Assembly (NCBI GenBank): GCA_019637095.1
Contig: JAHBWG010000009.1
Coordinates: forward strand, 99,768 to 163,767
DNA length: 64,000 nt
From: Sandaracinaceae bacterium
GTDB lineage: Bacteria > Myxococcota_A > Polyangia > Polyangiales > Sandaracinaceae
Reading direction: 5' to 3'
Under the pieces are notes generated by a model. The model was given only the letters and a program-made list of their open reading frames with translations, made no database searches and was not told the DNA's origin. Numbering within the stretch: position 1 is the stretch's first letter; each line of letters starts with the position of its first letter. This document shows positions 17,631 through 25,844 of the stretch, piece by piece. The position numbers and the translations under genes were made by a program.

Positions 17631-18302
17631 TCAGCGCAGCACGGCGATTTCGTCGAGGCGCTTGCGCGCCAGGTCGGGCACGACGCAGTCCTCGCTCGGG
17701 TAGCCGACGGGGAGGATGAGGAACGGCTTCTCGTTCGCAGGCCGACCACAGAGCTGGCGCAAGAAGGTCATCGGGGCGGGGGTGTGGGTGAGCGTGGCGA
17801 GGCCCGCGCGGTGGAGCGCGGCGATCAGGAAGCCGACCGCGATGCCGACCGACTCGCTCAGGTAGTACCCCTTGAGGCGCGTGCCGTCCGGCAGCTCCTC
17901 GAAGTCGCGACGGAAGACGACGATGACCCAGGGGGCGTCGGTGAGGTGCGACTTGACGAAGTCGGTGCCGAGCGGAGCGAGCGCCTCGAGCCACTCCGGG
18001 GTGGCGCGCCGCTCGTAGAACTCGCGCTCCTCGCGCTCGGCGGCCTCGCGCAGGCGCGCCTTGGTCTCGGGCTCGGAGATGGCGACGAAGAACCACGGCT
18101 GTCGGTGCGCGCCGCTCGGCGCGGTGCCCGCGATCCGGATCGCGTCCTCGATCGCCTCGCGAGGCACGGGGTCCGGCGCGAAGTGGCGGACCGTGCGGCG
18201 CGCGCAGGCGAGCTCGTAGTCCTCGCGGAGCCTGCGCGCCGATTCGTCGGGCGGGACGCGCGCAGGTCGGTAGGGGACGGGGCGGAAGCGGGGATCGCTC
18301 AT
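17631..18302 (-). CDS. Nitroreductase-family flavoprotein, iodotyrosine-deiodinase-like
   Basis: A 223-residue FMN enzyme. The FMN-binding RRTVRHFAPDPVP and the block IRIAGTAPSGAHRQPWFFV match the subgroup of nitroreductases that includes iodotyrosine deiodinase. The middle FYERRATPEW region resembles the lid, and the late YYLSESVGIAVGFLIAALH plus GLATLTHTPAPM and RPANEKPFLILPVGYP complete the family pattern. Bacterial members reductively dehalogenate halotyrosines or have other reductase roles; the actual substrate is unknown. There is no membrane anchor, unlike the animal enzyme. TACCCT lies 9 bases before the ATG. Confidence 0.85.
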   Translation of the reverse strand: MSDPRFRPVPYRPARVPPDESARRLREDYELACARRTVRHFAPDPVPREAIEDAIRIAGTAPSGAHRQPWFFVAISEPETKARLREAAEREEREFYERRATPEWLEALAPLGTDFVKSHLTDAPWVIVVFRRDFEELPDGTRLKGYYLSESVGIAVGFLIAALHRAGLATLTHTPAPMTFLRQLCGRPANEKPFLILPVGYPSEDCVVPDLARKRLDEIAVLR

Positions 18303-18311
18303 GGCGGTCGG

Positions 18312-18317
18312 AGGGTA
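18312..18317 (-). promoter_or_regulatory. -10-like TACCCT upstream of the nitroreductase
   Basis: TACCCT on the minus strand ends 9 bases before the ATG at 18302. It sits 25 bp from the oppositely oriented TATCCT of the divergent lipoprotein gene. Confidence 0.3.
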
Positions 18318-18342
18318 ACGCGGCGCCCGCGGCGGATGCGGC

Positions 18343-18348
18343 TATCCT
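18343..18348 (+). promoter_or_regulatory. -10-like TATCCT at leaderless spacing
   Basis: TATCCT ends 7 bases before the GTG at 18356, placing the expected transcription start at or next to that codon. There is no Shine-Dalgarno. Confidence 0.45.
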
Positions 18349-18355
18349 TGGCGGC

Positions 18356-18916
18356 GTGATGACCAAGAGGAGCACGTCCTGGCTCGCGCTGTTCGTCTGG
18401 ATCGCCGGGTGCGGCGGCGGCTGCGGCGGCCCGAACGTCGAGCCGGCGAGCGGCGGCGAGGCGTCGAGCGACTCGGTCGCGGGCGACGAGGCGAGCGCGC
18501 CGCCGGGGACCCCGCACCGTCCGGCGCCCGCCGCCGACGTGGGCCCGCCGCCGGTCCTGCGCGTCAGCGGCGAGCGCGAGCGCGCGGGCGGCGTCGCGAT
18601 CCGGATCGAGAACCGCGGCGACGCCGAGGCGCGGCTCGCCGGACGCCTCGCGCTCCAGCACCGCGACGGCGGGCGCTGGGCGCCGCTCGCGAGCGTGTCG
18701 CTCGACCTGCGCTACTCGTGCGAGGACCGCGCGCCCGAGTGCGTGACGCTCGCGCCGGGCGCGTCGTACCTGCCGCCTCGCTGGCTCGGCATGATCGGCG
18801 ACGCGCAGTGCGCGTGCGAGCGATGCACGGCGGCCCCGGGGGGCGAGTACCGCTTCGTGGTCCAGAGCTGCGATCGCGCGCACACGATCGAGGGCGAGCC
18901 CTTCGCGCTGCCCTGA
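18356..18916 (+). CDS. Lipoprotein of unknown function
   Basis: A 186-residue probable lipoprotein. The signal LALFVWIAGC has its lipobox Cys near residue 19, followed by a Gly/Ser/Pro-rich linker. The body (about 65-186) has paired Cys (RYSCEDRAPECV, AQCACERC, VQSCDR) consistent with disulfides in the periplasm, and a beta-rich VAIRIENRGDAEARLAG strand pattern. I do not recognise the family. GTG at 18356 and ATG at 18359 are both possible starts; the -10 spacing favours the GTG. Confidence 0.65.
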   Translation: MMTKRSTSWLALFVWIAGCGGGCGGPNVEPASGGEASSDSVAGDEASAPPGTPHRPAPAADVGPPPVLRVSGERERAGGVAIRIENRGDAEARLAGRLALQHRDGGRWAPLASVSLDLRYSCEDRAPECVTLAPGASYLPPRWLGMIGDAQCACERCTAAPGGEYRFVVQSCDRAHTIEGEPFALP

Positions 18917-18985
18917 TCCGCTCGAAGACCGTCGACAACGCATCGAGCACCCGTCGGGGGTTTGGAGCCGTGCTCGCCGAGCACC

Positions 18986-19837
18986 TCACTCGCTCAGGAC
19001 GGGCAGGAGCGGGCGCAGCGAGTGGATGAGGAGCGGCTCGGCGAGGAAGAGCACGATGAACGGCACGAGCACGACCACGACGGCGGCGAGCGGGCCGACG
19101 CGGGCCATGCGCGCGGTCGCGGTCATCGCCCAGAGCAAGGCCATCAGCGGCAGGATCGACAACACCTCCGCGCCGAGGCGGAGCGAGTCGCCCGGCTCGA
19201 GCGGCAGCAACCAGACGATGAGCTGCAACAGCAGGCCGGTGCGGCCGCCCAGGACGAGGAGCCAGCCGCGGTAGAGCAGCACCTGGCGCGTCGGCTGCGC
19301 GTCGCTCGGCTGGCCGTACGCCTTGGTCAGGCTGAGGTACGGCGCGGCCATCACGAGCAGCTTCGCCGCGCCGATCAAGAGGCCGAGGCCGAGCGCCTGC
19401 GCGACGTCGAGCGCGTGCTCCAAGGCGCTCGGTGTGCCGATCGGGTGCACCTCGCCGAGCGGGCCGAACCGCAAGAGGTGCGTGAACGGGACGACGCCGG
19501 CGAGCGCGGCGATCGGCAGCACGGTGACGAGCGCGAAGGTGACGCCGCGGCGCCACTCGCCGCGCGTGAACTTCACCGCGGTGCGCGTGGGCGAGAAGGC
19601 GTCCGCGAGCGTACCGAAGAGACGCGCCGCAACGTCCTTTGCTTCATCCGCCCATGGGACGGGCGGCATCGGGTCGCGCAGGAGGCACGCGTGGCACCGC
19701 TGCACCGCACCGTGCCAGCAAGCGAGGCATACGTAGGTGCCGCACCGGGGGCAGGTCACGAGCGCGGACCTGTCCGGGTGCTCGCCGCAGGTGGAGCCCT
19801 CCGGCGCGGCCTCCACCGGATCGTCGTCGTCGCTCAT
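18986..19837 (-). CDS. B-box-type zinc-finger, multi-pass membrane protein
   Basis: A 283-residue protein. Residues 14-55 hold a B-box-like zinc site: CGEHPDRSALVTCPRCGTYVC then CWHGAVQRCHAC, with paired Cys/His spacing. The rest carries five or so hydrophobic segments (VTFALVTVLPIAALAGVVPF, GLGLLIGAAKLLVMAAPYL, GWLLVLGGRTGLLLQLIVWL, LSILPLMALLWAM, LAAVVVVLVPFIVLFLAEPL), resembling Yip1-type membrane domains. Its ATG overlaps the E2 stop (ATGA), so it is translated with the dehydrogenase operon. A role there is not known. Confidence 0.75.
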   Translation of the reverse strand: MSDDDDPVEAAPEGSTCGEHPDRSALVTCPRCGTYVCLACWHGAVQRCHACLLRDPMPPVPWADEAKDVAARLFGTLADAFSPTRTAVKFTRGEWRRGVTFALVTVLPIAALAGVVPFTHLLRFGPLGEVHPIGTPSALEHALDVAQALGLGLLIGAAKLLVMAAPYLSLTKAYGQPSDAQPTRQVLLYRGWLLVLGGRTGLLLQLIVWLLPLEPGDSLRLGAEVLSILPLMALLWAMTATARMARVGPLAAVVVVLVPFIVLFLAEPLLIHSLRPLLPVLSE

Positions 19838-21240
19838 GCCATCTCGAGGAACAGCCGATCCGGGTCCTCGACGTAGCCGATGATGTCGTAGGCGAACGCG
19901 GCGCCGACGTGGCCGTCGACGATGCGGTGATCGAACGAGAGGCTCAGGAGCATCACGTCGCCGACGACGATCTCGCCGTTCCTCACGACGGGCTTCTGCT
20001 TGATCTGGTGGACGCCGAGGATGCCGACCTCGGGGTGGTTGAGGATCGGGGTCGCGAACAGGCCGCCGTCCTTGCCGAGGCTCGTGATGGTGAAGGTCGA
20101 GCCGCGCAGGTCCTCGGTGGCGATCGTGCCGTCCTTCGCGGCCTGGCCGAGCCGCGCGATCTCGGCGGCGATCTCGAGGATGCTCTTGCGGTCCGCGTCC
20201 TTCACGACGGGGACCATGAGGCCCATGTCGGTCGAGGCGGCGATGCCGACGTTGTAGTAGCGGCGATAGACGAGCTCGTTGGTCGACTCGTCGAGCGCGG
20301 AGTTGAGGACCGGCGCGCGCTTGAGCGCGGCGACGACCGCCTTGACGATGAACGGCAAGAACGTGAGCTTGACGCCGGCCTTCTCGGCGGCGGGCGTCAG
20401 GCGCGCGCGCAGCGCCTTGAGCGCGCCGACGTCGCACTCCTCGACGAAGGTGAAGTGCGCCGCCGTGTTCTTCACGAGCTGCATGCGCTCGGCGATCTTG
20501 CGGCGCACGCCGACGAAGGGCTTGCGGTCCTCGAGCGCGCGCTGCTCGGGCGAGGGCGCCTCGATCGCGATCGGGGCGCGCGCGGCGGCGGGCGCGCGCG
20601 CGGCAGCGGCGGGCGCCGGGGCGGGGGCCGGAGCGCCGCCGCGATCGGAGTACGCGCCCACGTCCTCCTTGGTCACGCGGCCGCGCGGCCCGGTGCCCGG
20701 GACGTGGCGCAGGTCGACCCCGAGGTCCCGCGCGAGCTTGCGCGTCGCGGGCGTAGCGAGCGGCTTCGGGTCGAAGTGGTCCGCGGCGTCGGCCGCGATC
20801 GCCGCGACCGCCGGCGTGCCCGGCTCGGTGCGCGTGAGGAAGCCCGTGCCCGGCAGCGTCTCCTTGATGTCGCCGACGGCGGTCGCGGCGGGGCCGTCGA
20901 CCTTCACCGTCGGCGCCGTCTTCGCCGGCGCCGGCGGCGCGGCGACCGGCGGCGGAGGCGGCGGCGCCGCGTGCTTCACGGTGGCCGGCCCGCTCGCGCC
21001 GTTGACGGCGAGCGTCACGATCACGCTGCCGACGGGGACGACGTCGCCGACGCCCGCGCGCACCTCCTCGATGCGGCCGGTCTTGGGCGCGCCGATGGTG
21101 ACGGTGGCCTTGTCGGTCATCACCTCGACCATCGGATCGTCCTCGCGGACCTCCTGGCCGGGGCTGACCAACCAGCTCACGATCTCGCCCTCCATCACGC
21201 CTTCGCCGATGTCGGGCAGCTTGAACTCGAACAGCGACAT
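19834..21240 (-). CDS. Dihydrolipoamide acyltransferase (E2) of a 2-oxo-acid dehydrogenase complex
   Basis: A 468-residue E2 core enzyme that transfers the acyl group from lipoate to CoA. One lipoyl domain (1-80) carries the attachment Lys44 in EVMTDKATVTI, a sequence close to branched-chain E2. After a Pro/Ala-rich swinging arm comes the peripheral subunit-binding domain (ATPATRKLARDLGVDLRHV to GRVTKEDV, about 173-205). The catalytic domain ends with SLSFDHRIVDGHVGA, containing the active-site His and Asp. Substrate (pyruvate or branched-chain) is not certain, though the lipoyl motif leans to branched-chain. It follows E1-beta by 15 bp and overlaps the membrane-protein gene. Confidence 0.93.
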   Translation of the reverse strand: MSLFEFKLPDIGEGVMEGEIVSWLVSPGQEVREDDPMVEVMTDKATVTIGAPKTGRIEEVRAGVGDVVPVGSVIVTLAVNGASGPATVKHAAPPPPPPVAAPPAPAKTAPTVKVDGPAATAVGDIKETLPGTGFLTRTEPGTPAVAAIAADAADHFDPKPLATPATRKLARDLGVDLRHVPGTGPRGRVTKEDVGAYSDRGGAPAPAPAPAAAARAPAAARAPIAIEAPSPEQRALEDRKPFVGVRRKIAERMQLVKNTAAHFTFVEECDVGALKALRARLTPAAEKAGVKLTFLPFIVKAVVAALKRAPVLNSALDESTNELVYRRYYNVGIAASTDMGLMVPVVKDADRKSILEIAAEIARLGQAAKDGTIATEDLRGSTFTITSLGKDGGLFATPILNHPEVGILGVHQIKQKPVVRNGEIVVGDVMLLSLSFDHRIVDGHVGAAFAYDIIGYVEDPDRLFLEMA

Positions 21241-21255
21241 GGACGCCTCGTCTCT

Positions 21256-22230
21256 CTAGAAGGCCGCGGTGCTCGCGAGCGCGGGCGCGATCCGGTGCGC
21301 GAGCGGGAGATACTCGTTCTCGAGCGTGTACGGGAACGGCGTGTCCCAGCCGGTCACGCGCGCGGGCGGGGCCTCGAGGTGCAAGAACGCTTGCTCCATC
21401 ACGCGCTGCACGATCTCGGCGCCGAACCCGCAGGTCTTCGGGGCCTCGTGCACGACGACGAGCCGGCCGGTCTTCTTCACGCTCTCTACGATCGTGTCGA
21501 CGTCGAGCGGCCAGAGCGTGCGCAGGTCGATGACCTCCGCGTCGACGCCCTCGCCGCTGACGTGCTCGGCCGCCGCGAGCGACTCGTAGACCATGGCGCC
21601 CCAGCTCACGACGGTCACCGCCCGGCCCTCGCGCACCACCTTGGCGCGCCCGAGCGGCACCTCGTAGTCGCCCTCGGGCACGTCCATCTTCACCGCCCGG
21701 TAGACGCGCTTGGGCTCCATGAAGAGGACCGGATCGTCGTCGCGGATCGAGGCGAGCAAGAGGCCCTTCGCGTCGTAGGGGTTGCTCGGGCACACCACCT
21801 TGAGGCCCGCCGTGTGGATGAAGAGCGACTCCGGCGACTGCGAGTGATAGAGGCCGCCGCGGATGCCGCCGCCGACCGGGGTGCGGATGACGATCGGGCA
21901 GGCGTACTCGCCGCCCGAGCGCCAGCGCATCTTGGCCGCCTCGCTGACGATCTGGTCGAACGCGGGGAAGATGAAGTCCGCGAACTGGATCTCGGGCACC
22001 GGGCGCAGGCCGTAGAGGGCCATGCCGATCGCGGTGCCGATGATGCCGCCCTCGGCGAGCGGCGTGTCGATCACGCGGTCCTCGCCGAACTCGTCGTAGA
22101 GGCCCTCGGTGACGCGGAACACGCCGCCGACCTTGCCGACGTCCTCGCCGAGCACGACGACGCGATCGTCGCGCCGCATCTCGCCGGCGAGCGCCTGGTT
22201 GATCGCCTGGACCATGGTGAGCTGAGCCAT
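21256..22230 (-). CDS. 2-oxo-acid dehydrogenase E1 component, beta subunit
   Basis: A 324-residue transketolase-like subunit of the E1 decarboxylase. It begins with MVQAINQALAGEMRRDDRVVVLGEDVGKVGGVF, in which the conserved Glu-Asp follows the first strand. DTPLAEGGIIGTAIGMALYGLRPVPEIQFADF is the typical thiamine-diphosphate activating Glu region. YHSQSPESLFIH and CPSNPYDAKGLL follow, and the C-terminal domain ends with VHEAPKTCGFGAEI. All core motifs look intact, in contrast to its alpha partner. The gene sits 23 bp after the E1-alpha-like gene. Confidence 0.93.
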   Translation of the reverse strand: MAQLTMVQAINQALAGEMRRDDRVVVLGEDVGKVGGVFRVTEGLYDEFGEDRVIDTPLAEGGIIGTAIGMALYGLRPVPEIQFADFIFPAFDQIVSEAAKMRWRSGGEYACPIVIRTPVGGGIRGGLYHSQSPESLFIHTAGLKVVCPSNPYDAKGLLLASIRDDDPVLFMEPKRVYRAVKMDVPEGDYEVPLGRAKVVREGRAVTVVSWGAMVYESLAAAEHVSGEGVDAEVIDLRTLWPLDVDTIVESVKKTGRLVVVHEAPKTCGFGAEIVQRVMEQAFLHLEAPPARVTGWDTPFPYTLENEYLPLAHRIAPALASTAAF

Positions 22231-22253
22231 CGCTTCTTCTTCCGTCCTTGGGC

Positions 22254-23168
22254 TTAGCCGCGAGCCTCGGCGAGCTGCGCCCGGAGGTGCTCCGGGAGCT
22301 CGCCGTACACGTCCTCGAACAGCGTGGAGAGGTCCGGACGCCCCGCTCGGTCCGCCGCGGCGAGCGCGCTCGCGAGCTCGTTCTCGAACCGCGCCCCGAG
22401 GCTCGCCGCGCGCTCCGCGCCGAGCGCCGCGACGGCGCGCGCGTGCGCCTCGTCGTCGGCGCCGAGCTCGAGGTCGAGCACCGTGGCGCCCTCCCCGCGC
22501 AGGGCGCGCTCGAGCGCCTCGCGCAGCGCCGCCTCGACCGCGTCGGCGTCGCTCCCGTCGCAGCGCGCCTCGAACAGACCGTACGCGATCGCGTGCTCGG
22601 CCGCGCCCGCCTGGCCGGCGCGTACGCGGCACGCGAACACCACCGGCGCCTTCATCACGCCCGCGAAGTTGAGCGCGGTGTGGAAGTCCGCCGCGTCCAC
22701 CTCGGGCGCGTCGAGGAGCGCCACGCACGCGAGCTCCTCACCGCGGGTGCGCGCCGCCCACGCGACGCCGACCGCGTGCGGCAGGTGCGTCGCGGCGGGG
22801 GCGCTCGAGGACGCGATGCGCAGCGCGCGCGCCGACACGCCCGCCGGCGCCTCGCGCCCGCGCAGCGGGTCGTTCGCGTCGGCGAAGACGCGGTGCACGA
22901 ACGTGTCGAGGCGCATGCCGCGCAGCGCCGCCACCGGCCAGTCGCTCGCGCCGGGGAACACCCAGTCGGTCGGCGAGAGCGCGGCGATCACCCCGACGAG
23001 CGCGGCCTCACGTCCGGTCGCGCGCGGCAAGAAGCCGATCGTGCCCGCGTCCCCGAGCGCGGCGAGCCGCTCGTCGATCACGCGCAGCCGCACGATCGCC
23101 TCGGCGTGCGCCGAGGCCGCCTCGCGCGTGCCCGCGCTCGTGCTCGCCCCTACGTCCATGTCCGTCAT
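22254..23168 (-). CDS. Degenerate E1-alpha-like subunit of 2-oxo-acid dehydrogenase
   Basis: A 304-residue protein whose backbone follows E1-alpha: TGREAALVGVIAALSPTDWVFP, then ATHLPHAVGVAWAARTRGEE, DFHTALNFAGVMKAPVVFAC and AIAYGLFEARCDGSDA. The functional residues do not follow. The region that reads SYREHG in active enzymes is GASDWP (73-78). The thiamine-diphosphate motif GDG...N is LLDAPEVDAADFH (151-163). The phosphorylation/active-site loop with HS/HT and DDP near the C-terminus is absent, which also makes the protein short. It may be a scaffold or pseudoenzyme. It overlaps lipA by four bases (ATGA). Confidence 0.8.
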   Translation of the reverse strand: MTDMDVGASTSAGTREAASAHAEAIVRLRVIDERLAALGDAGTIGFLPRATGREAALVGVIAALSPTDWVFPGASDWPVAALRGMRLDTFVHRVFADANDPLRGREAPAGVSARALRIASSSAPAATHLPHAVGVAWAARTRGEELACVALLDAPEVDAADFHTALNFAGVMKAPVVFACRVRAGQAGAAEHAIAYGLFEARCDGSDADAVEAALREALERALRGEGATVLDLELGADDEAHARAVAALGAERAASLGARFENELASALAAADRAGRPDLSTLFEDVYGELPEHLRAQLAEARG

Positions 23169-24109
23169 TCGATCACTCTCAGGTGCGTGCGCTTGCCGTA
23201 GCGATCCTCGAAGGGCGCCGCCGGCTCGCCGCGCAAGATCCCCTGCAAGAAGGCTTCCGCGGCGCGGTAGCTCGAGCGCACGAGGGGGCCCGACGCGACG
23301 TAGCGGAAGCCGAGCTCGAGCCCGCGCTCGCGGTAGCGCTCGAACTCCGCCGGCTCGACGAAGCGGGCGACCTCCGCGTGCTTGGGCGAGGGGCGCAGGT
23401 ACTGCCCGATGGTGAGCACGTCGAGCTCGACCTCGCGCAGCCGCGCCATCGCGTCGAAGACCTCCTCCTCGGTCTCGCCGCAGCCGACCATCAGCGAGGT
23501 CTTGAGCACGCTCGCGCCCGCGTCACGAGCGGCACGCAGCACGCCCACCGATCGATCCCACGAGCAGCGTGCGTCGCGCATGTGGCGCTGGAGGCGCGGG
23601 ACGACCTCGACGTTGTGCGCGAACACGTCCGGCGCGCCATCGCGCACCACCGTCGCGACGTCCTTGCCGACCCCCGCGAAGTCGCCGACGAGCGTCTCGA
23701 CGAGCATGTCCGGGCGGTGGTGCTTGATCCGGCGGACGGTCGCGGCGACGTGGGCGGCGCCGCCGTCGAGCAGGTCGTCGCGGTCCACCATCGTCAAGAC
23801 CACGTACGCGAGGTCGAGCTCCGCGAGCGCGCGCGCCACGTTCTCGGGCTCGCGCGGGTCGACGAGCCCGCCCGGATCACCCGTGTTGACGGCGCAGAAC
23901 CGGCAGCCGCGCGTGCACGTCTCGCCGAGGATCATGATCGTGGCGGTGCCCTCGCCCCAGCACTCGCCGATGTTCGGACAGCGCGCCTCCTCGCACACGG
24001 TGTGCAAGTCGAGCTGACGCAGGGTGCTCTTGATGCGGCCGTACCGCTCGCCGCCGGGGAGGCGGACCTTCAGCCACTCGGGCTTGCGTTGGCTCACGGG
24101 GGGGGACAT
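23165..24109 (-). CDS. lipA: Lipoyl synthase
   Basis: A 314-residue radical-SAM enzyme that inserts two sulfurs into protein-bound octanoate. The auxiliary cluster Cys are 39, 44 and 50 (C-x4-C-x5-C), and the radical-SAM Cys are 65, 69 and 72 in CTRGCRFC. The C-terminal RSSY serine ligand is present in PLVRSSYRAAE. Placement directly ahead of, and overlapping, genes for a lipoate-dependent complex fits supply of the cofactor to E2. No lipB is visible in the window. Confidence 0.97.
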   Translation of the reverse strand: MSPPVSQRKPEWLKVRLPGGERYGRIKSTLRQLDLHTVCEEARCPNIGECWGEGTATIMILGETCTRGCRFCAVNTGDPGGLVDPREPENVARALAELDLAYVVLTMVDRDDLLDGGAAHVAATVRRIKHHRPDMLVETLVGDFAGVGKDVATVVRDGAPDVFAHNVEVVPRLQRHMRDARCSWDRSVGVLRAARDAGASVLKTSLMVGCGETEEEVFDAMARLREVELDVLTIGQYLRPSPKHAEVARFVEPAEFERYRERGLELGFRYVASGPLVRSSYRAAEAFLQGILRGEPAAPFEDRYGKRTHLRVIE

Positions 24110-24223
24110 GCGCCGCCGCTTACTTACGAACCCGCACCCGAGCGTGTCAACTCGGCGAGTGCGTTCGAACGCCGGGCGCGGCCGGGCGGGCGCGGAACTG
24201 GAATGGATCGGGGCCCGAGCGGG

Positions 24224-24229
24224 TATCCT
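24224..24229 (+). promoter_or_regulatory. -10-like TATCCT at leaderless spacing
   Basis: TATCCT ends 6 bases before the GTG at 24236. The in-frame ATG at 24203 lies upstream of this element, which argues for the GTG as the true start. Confidence 0.45.
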
Positions 24230-24235
24230 CGCGCG

Positions 24236-25009
24236 GTGGCAGGGCGGAGCAAGGCACCGATCGCGGTGGCGGTGGTGGTGATCGTCGGCTTGCTCGTGGG
24301 CGCGCCGATCGGCGCGTGGCTCGCGCGCGGCGCGATCGCGACCGCGATGGCGCGCGGCGAGCTCGAGGCGCGCGGGCTGACGTGCGACTCGCGGCTGTCG
24401 GTGTCGCCGAACGCGACGCTGTCGCGCGCGACGGTGGGCCCGGTGCGCTGCACGCGCGCGAGCGGCGTGGTCGAGGCGATCGAGCTGCTGTCGGACTTCA
24501 CGGTCGAGCTCGACGGGACGGAGCCCGCCTCGGTGCGCGGTGACTCGCTGCGCCTCGTGCTGCGACCCGCGAACGTGCGCGGCGGCGAGGGCTGGGCGAG
24601 CGCGCTGTCGCGCGTGCGGCTCGAGCAGGAGATGGCCGCGGTGCTCAAGAGCCTGAGCGAGCTGGCGTCGATGGACGTGCCGGACACGCGGATCGCGCGC
24701 GTGGAGGTCGTGCGCGGCGGGACGTCGCTCGGGCACGCGGAGCAGCTCGCGCTGACGCCGCGCGACGGAGGGCTCGGCCTCTCGCTCGCGAGCGCGCGGT
24801 TCGCCGCGGGGCCGATGGGCGTCGGGCAGCTCGCGCTCACGGGGGTGACCGGGGAGGCCGCACCAGCGGAGGTCACGCTGCGGGGCCGCGCGAGCGCGCG
24901 GGCGGGCGTCGCGGTCATCTTCACGGTCGAGCGCCAGGGGCCGTTCACCGTGGAGGCGCGCGGGCTCGACGGCGCCTCGCCGAGCTTCCGGCTGGCCGGC
25001 GAGCTTTGA
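24236..25009 (+). CDS. Single-span membrane protein of unknown function
   Basis: A 257-residue protein with one N-terminal membrane segment (IAVAVVVIVGLLVGAPIGAWLA, about residues 8-30) and an exported or periplasmic remainder. The rest alternates short beta strands rich in Val, Leu and Arg, with Cys in GLTCDSR and PVRCTR that may pair. A helical patch RVRLEQEMAAVLKSLSELAS lies in the middle. It vaguely recalls AsmA-like or lipid-transfer beta-taco proteins, but I cannot assign a family. It is divergent from lipA. Confidence 0.65.
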   Translation: MAGRSKAPIAVAVVVIVGLLVGAPIGAWLARGAIATAMARGELEARGLTCDSRLSVSPNATLSRATVGPVRCTRASGVVEAIELLSDFTVELDGTEPASVRGDSLRLVLRPANVRGGEGWASALSRVRLEQEMAAVLKSLSELASMDVPDTRIARVEVVRGGTSLGHAEQLALTPRDGGLGLSLASARFAAGPMGVGQLALTGVTGEAAPAEVTLRGRASARAGVAVIFTVERQGPFTVEARGLDGASPSFRLAGEL

Positions 25010-25075
25010 GCCTTCCGCCCCGCTCTCCTGGGGGCGGCGCGTGCGCAGTTGTTCGTGCGCGCGGGCGCGAGTCGA

Positions 25076-25081
25076 TACGCT
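25076..25081 (+). promoter_or_regulatory. -10-like TACGCT at leaderless spacing
   Basis: TACGCT ends 6 bases before the GTG at 25088 with only TCGCTC between, so no ribosome-binding site. The element chooses this GTG over the TTG at 25049. Confidence 0.45.
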
Positions 25082-25087
25082 TCGCTC

Positions 25088-25810
25088 GTGGATCGCGACG
25101 CGTTCGAAGAGGCGCTCCTCGGCGTGATGGAGCAGAAGCAGCACTGGGCCTGGCCGCGCTTCACGGCGGGCGAGGTCGCCGCCGACCGGCTGCACGTGCA
25201 CCTCGAGCAGGAGTACGCGGTCTACGTGCGTGACTTCCCGGTCCTCGTCGCGCGAGCCTACGTGCAGTGCCCGATCGCGGCGGTGCGGCGCGAGCTCGCG
25301 GAGAACATCTACGAGGAGGAGACGGGCGGGCTGGTCGCCGGCCGTCCGCACCCGGAGCTGTTCCTCGAGTACCCGCGCGGGCTGGGGATGGATCTCGCGC
25401 GCTTCGACGCGGTGGAGCTGTTACCTGGCGCCGCCGCCTATCGCGCCTTGCTGGACGACGCGACGCAGGCGCGCGGCTGGTCGGTGGCGGCGGCCGTCAC
25501 GACCCTGTTCGTCGAGGGCACGGCGCACGAGCGCAGCGTGCTCGACCCGAGCGCCCCGCCGCGGCCGGAGCCGCCTCTCGAGGAGCACCCGCTCGTCGTC
25601 CACTACGGCCTGCCGCTCGAGCACCTCGCGCTCACCAAGGCGCACCGCCGCGTCGAAGGAGAGCACCGCGCCGCCGCGTGGCGCGTGATGCTCGAGCACG
25701 TCCCCGCCGCCTCGCGCGAGCTCGTCGTGGCGGCGATGGAGGAGACGCTCGCGGCGTGGCTCGCCTACCGCGACGACGTCGCGGCGGCCGTCGGCCTCGC
25801 GCGGCCCTGA
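25088..25810 (+). CDS. Heme-oxygenase-fold (TenA/PqqC/CADD-like) iron-containing redox protein
   Basis: A 240-residue all-helical protein. Motifs are HWAWPRFTAGEV, EQEYAVYVRDFPVLVARAYVQCP, RRELAENIYEEETGG and VVHYGLPLEHLALTKAHRRVEGEHR. The ENIYEEE block and the late His-x-x-x-Glu-x-x-His pattern (KAHRRVEGEHR) are the metal-ligand positions of the CADD/PqqC-like group. Members act on small metabolites (folate precursor, pyrroloquinoline quinone, fatty acids), so substrate cannot be given. No signal peptide. Neighbours do not help. Confidence 0.75.
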   Translation: MDRDAFEEALLGVMEQKQHWAWPRFTAGEVAADRLHVHLEQEYAVYVRDFPVLVARAYVQCPIAAVRRELAENIYEEETGGLVAGRPHPELFLEYPRGLGMDLARFDAVELLPGAAAYRALLDDATQARGWSVAAAVTTLFVEGTAHERSVLDPSAPPRPEPPLEEHPLVVHYGLPLEHLALTKAHRRVEGEHRAAAWRVMLEHVPAASRELVVAAMEETLAAWLAYRDDVAAAVGLARP

Positions 25811-25829
25811 CGCGCGCCACGGAGCGCAG

Positions 25830-25835
25830 TATCTT
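25830..25835 (+). promoter_or_regulatory. -10-like TATCTT upstream of the secretin N-domain gene
   Basis: TATCTT ends 9 bases before the ATG at 25845, with a pyrimidine-rich gap and no Shine-Dalgarno. Confidence 0.35.
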
Positions 25836-25844
25836 CTTCTCCGT

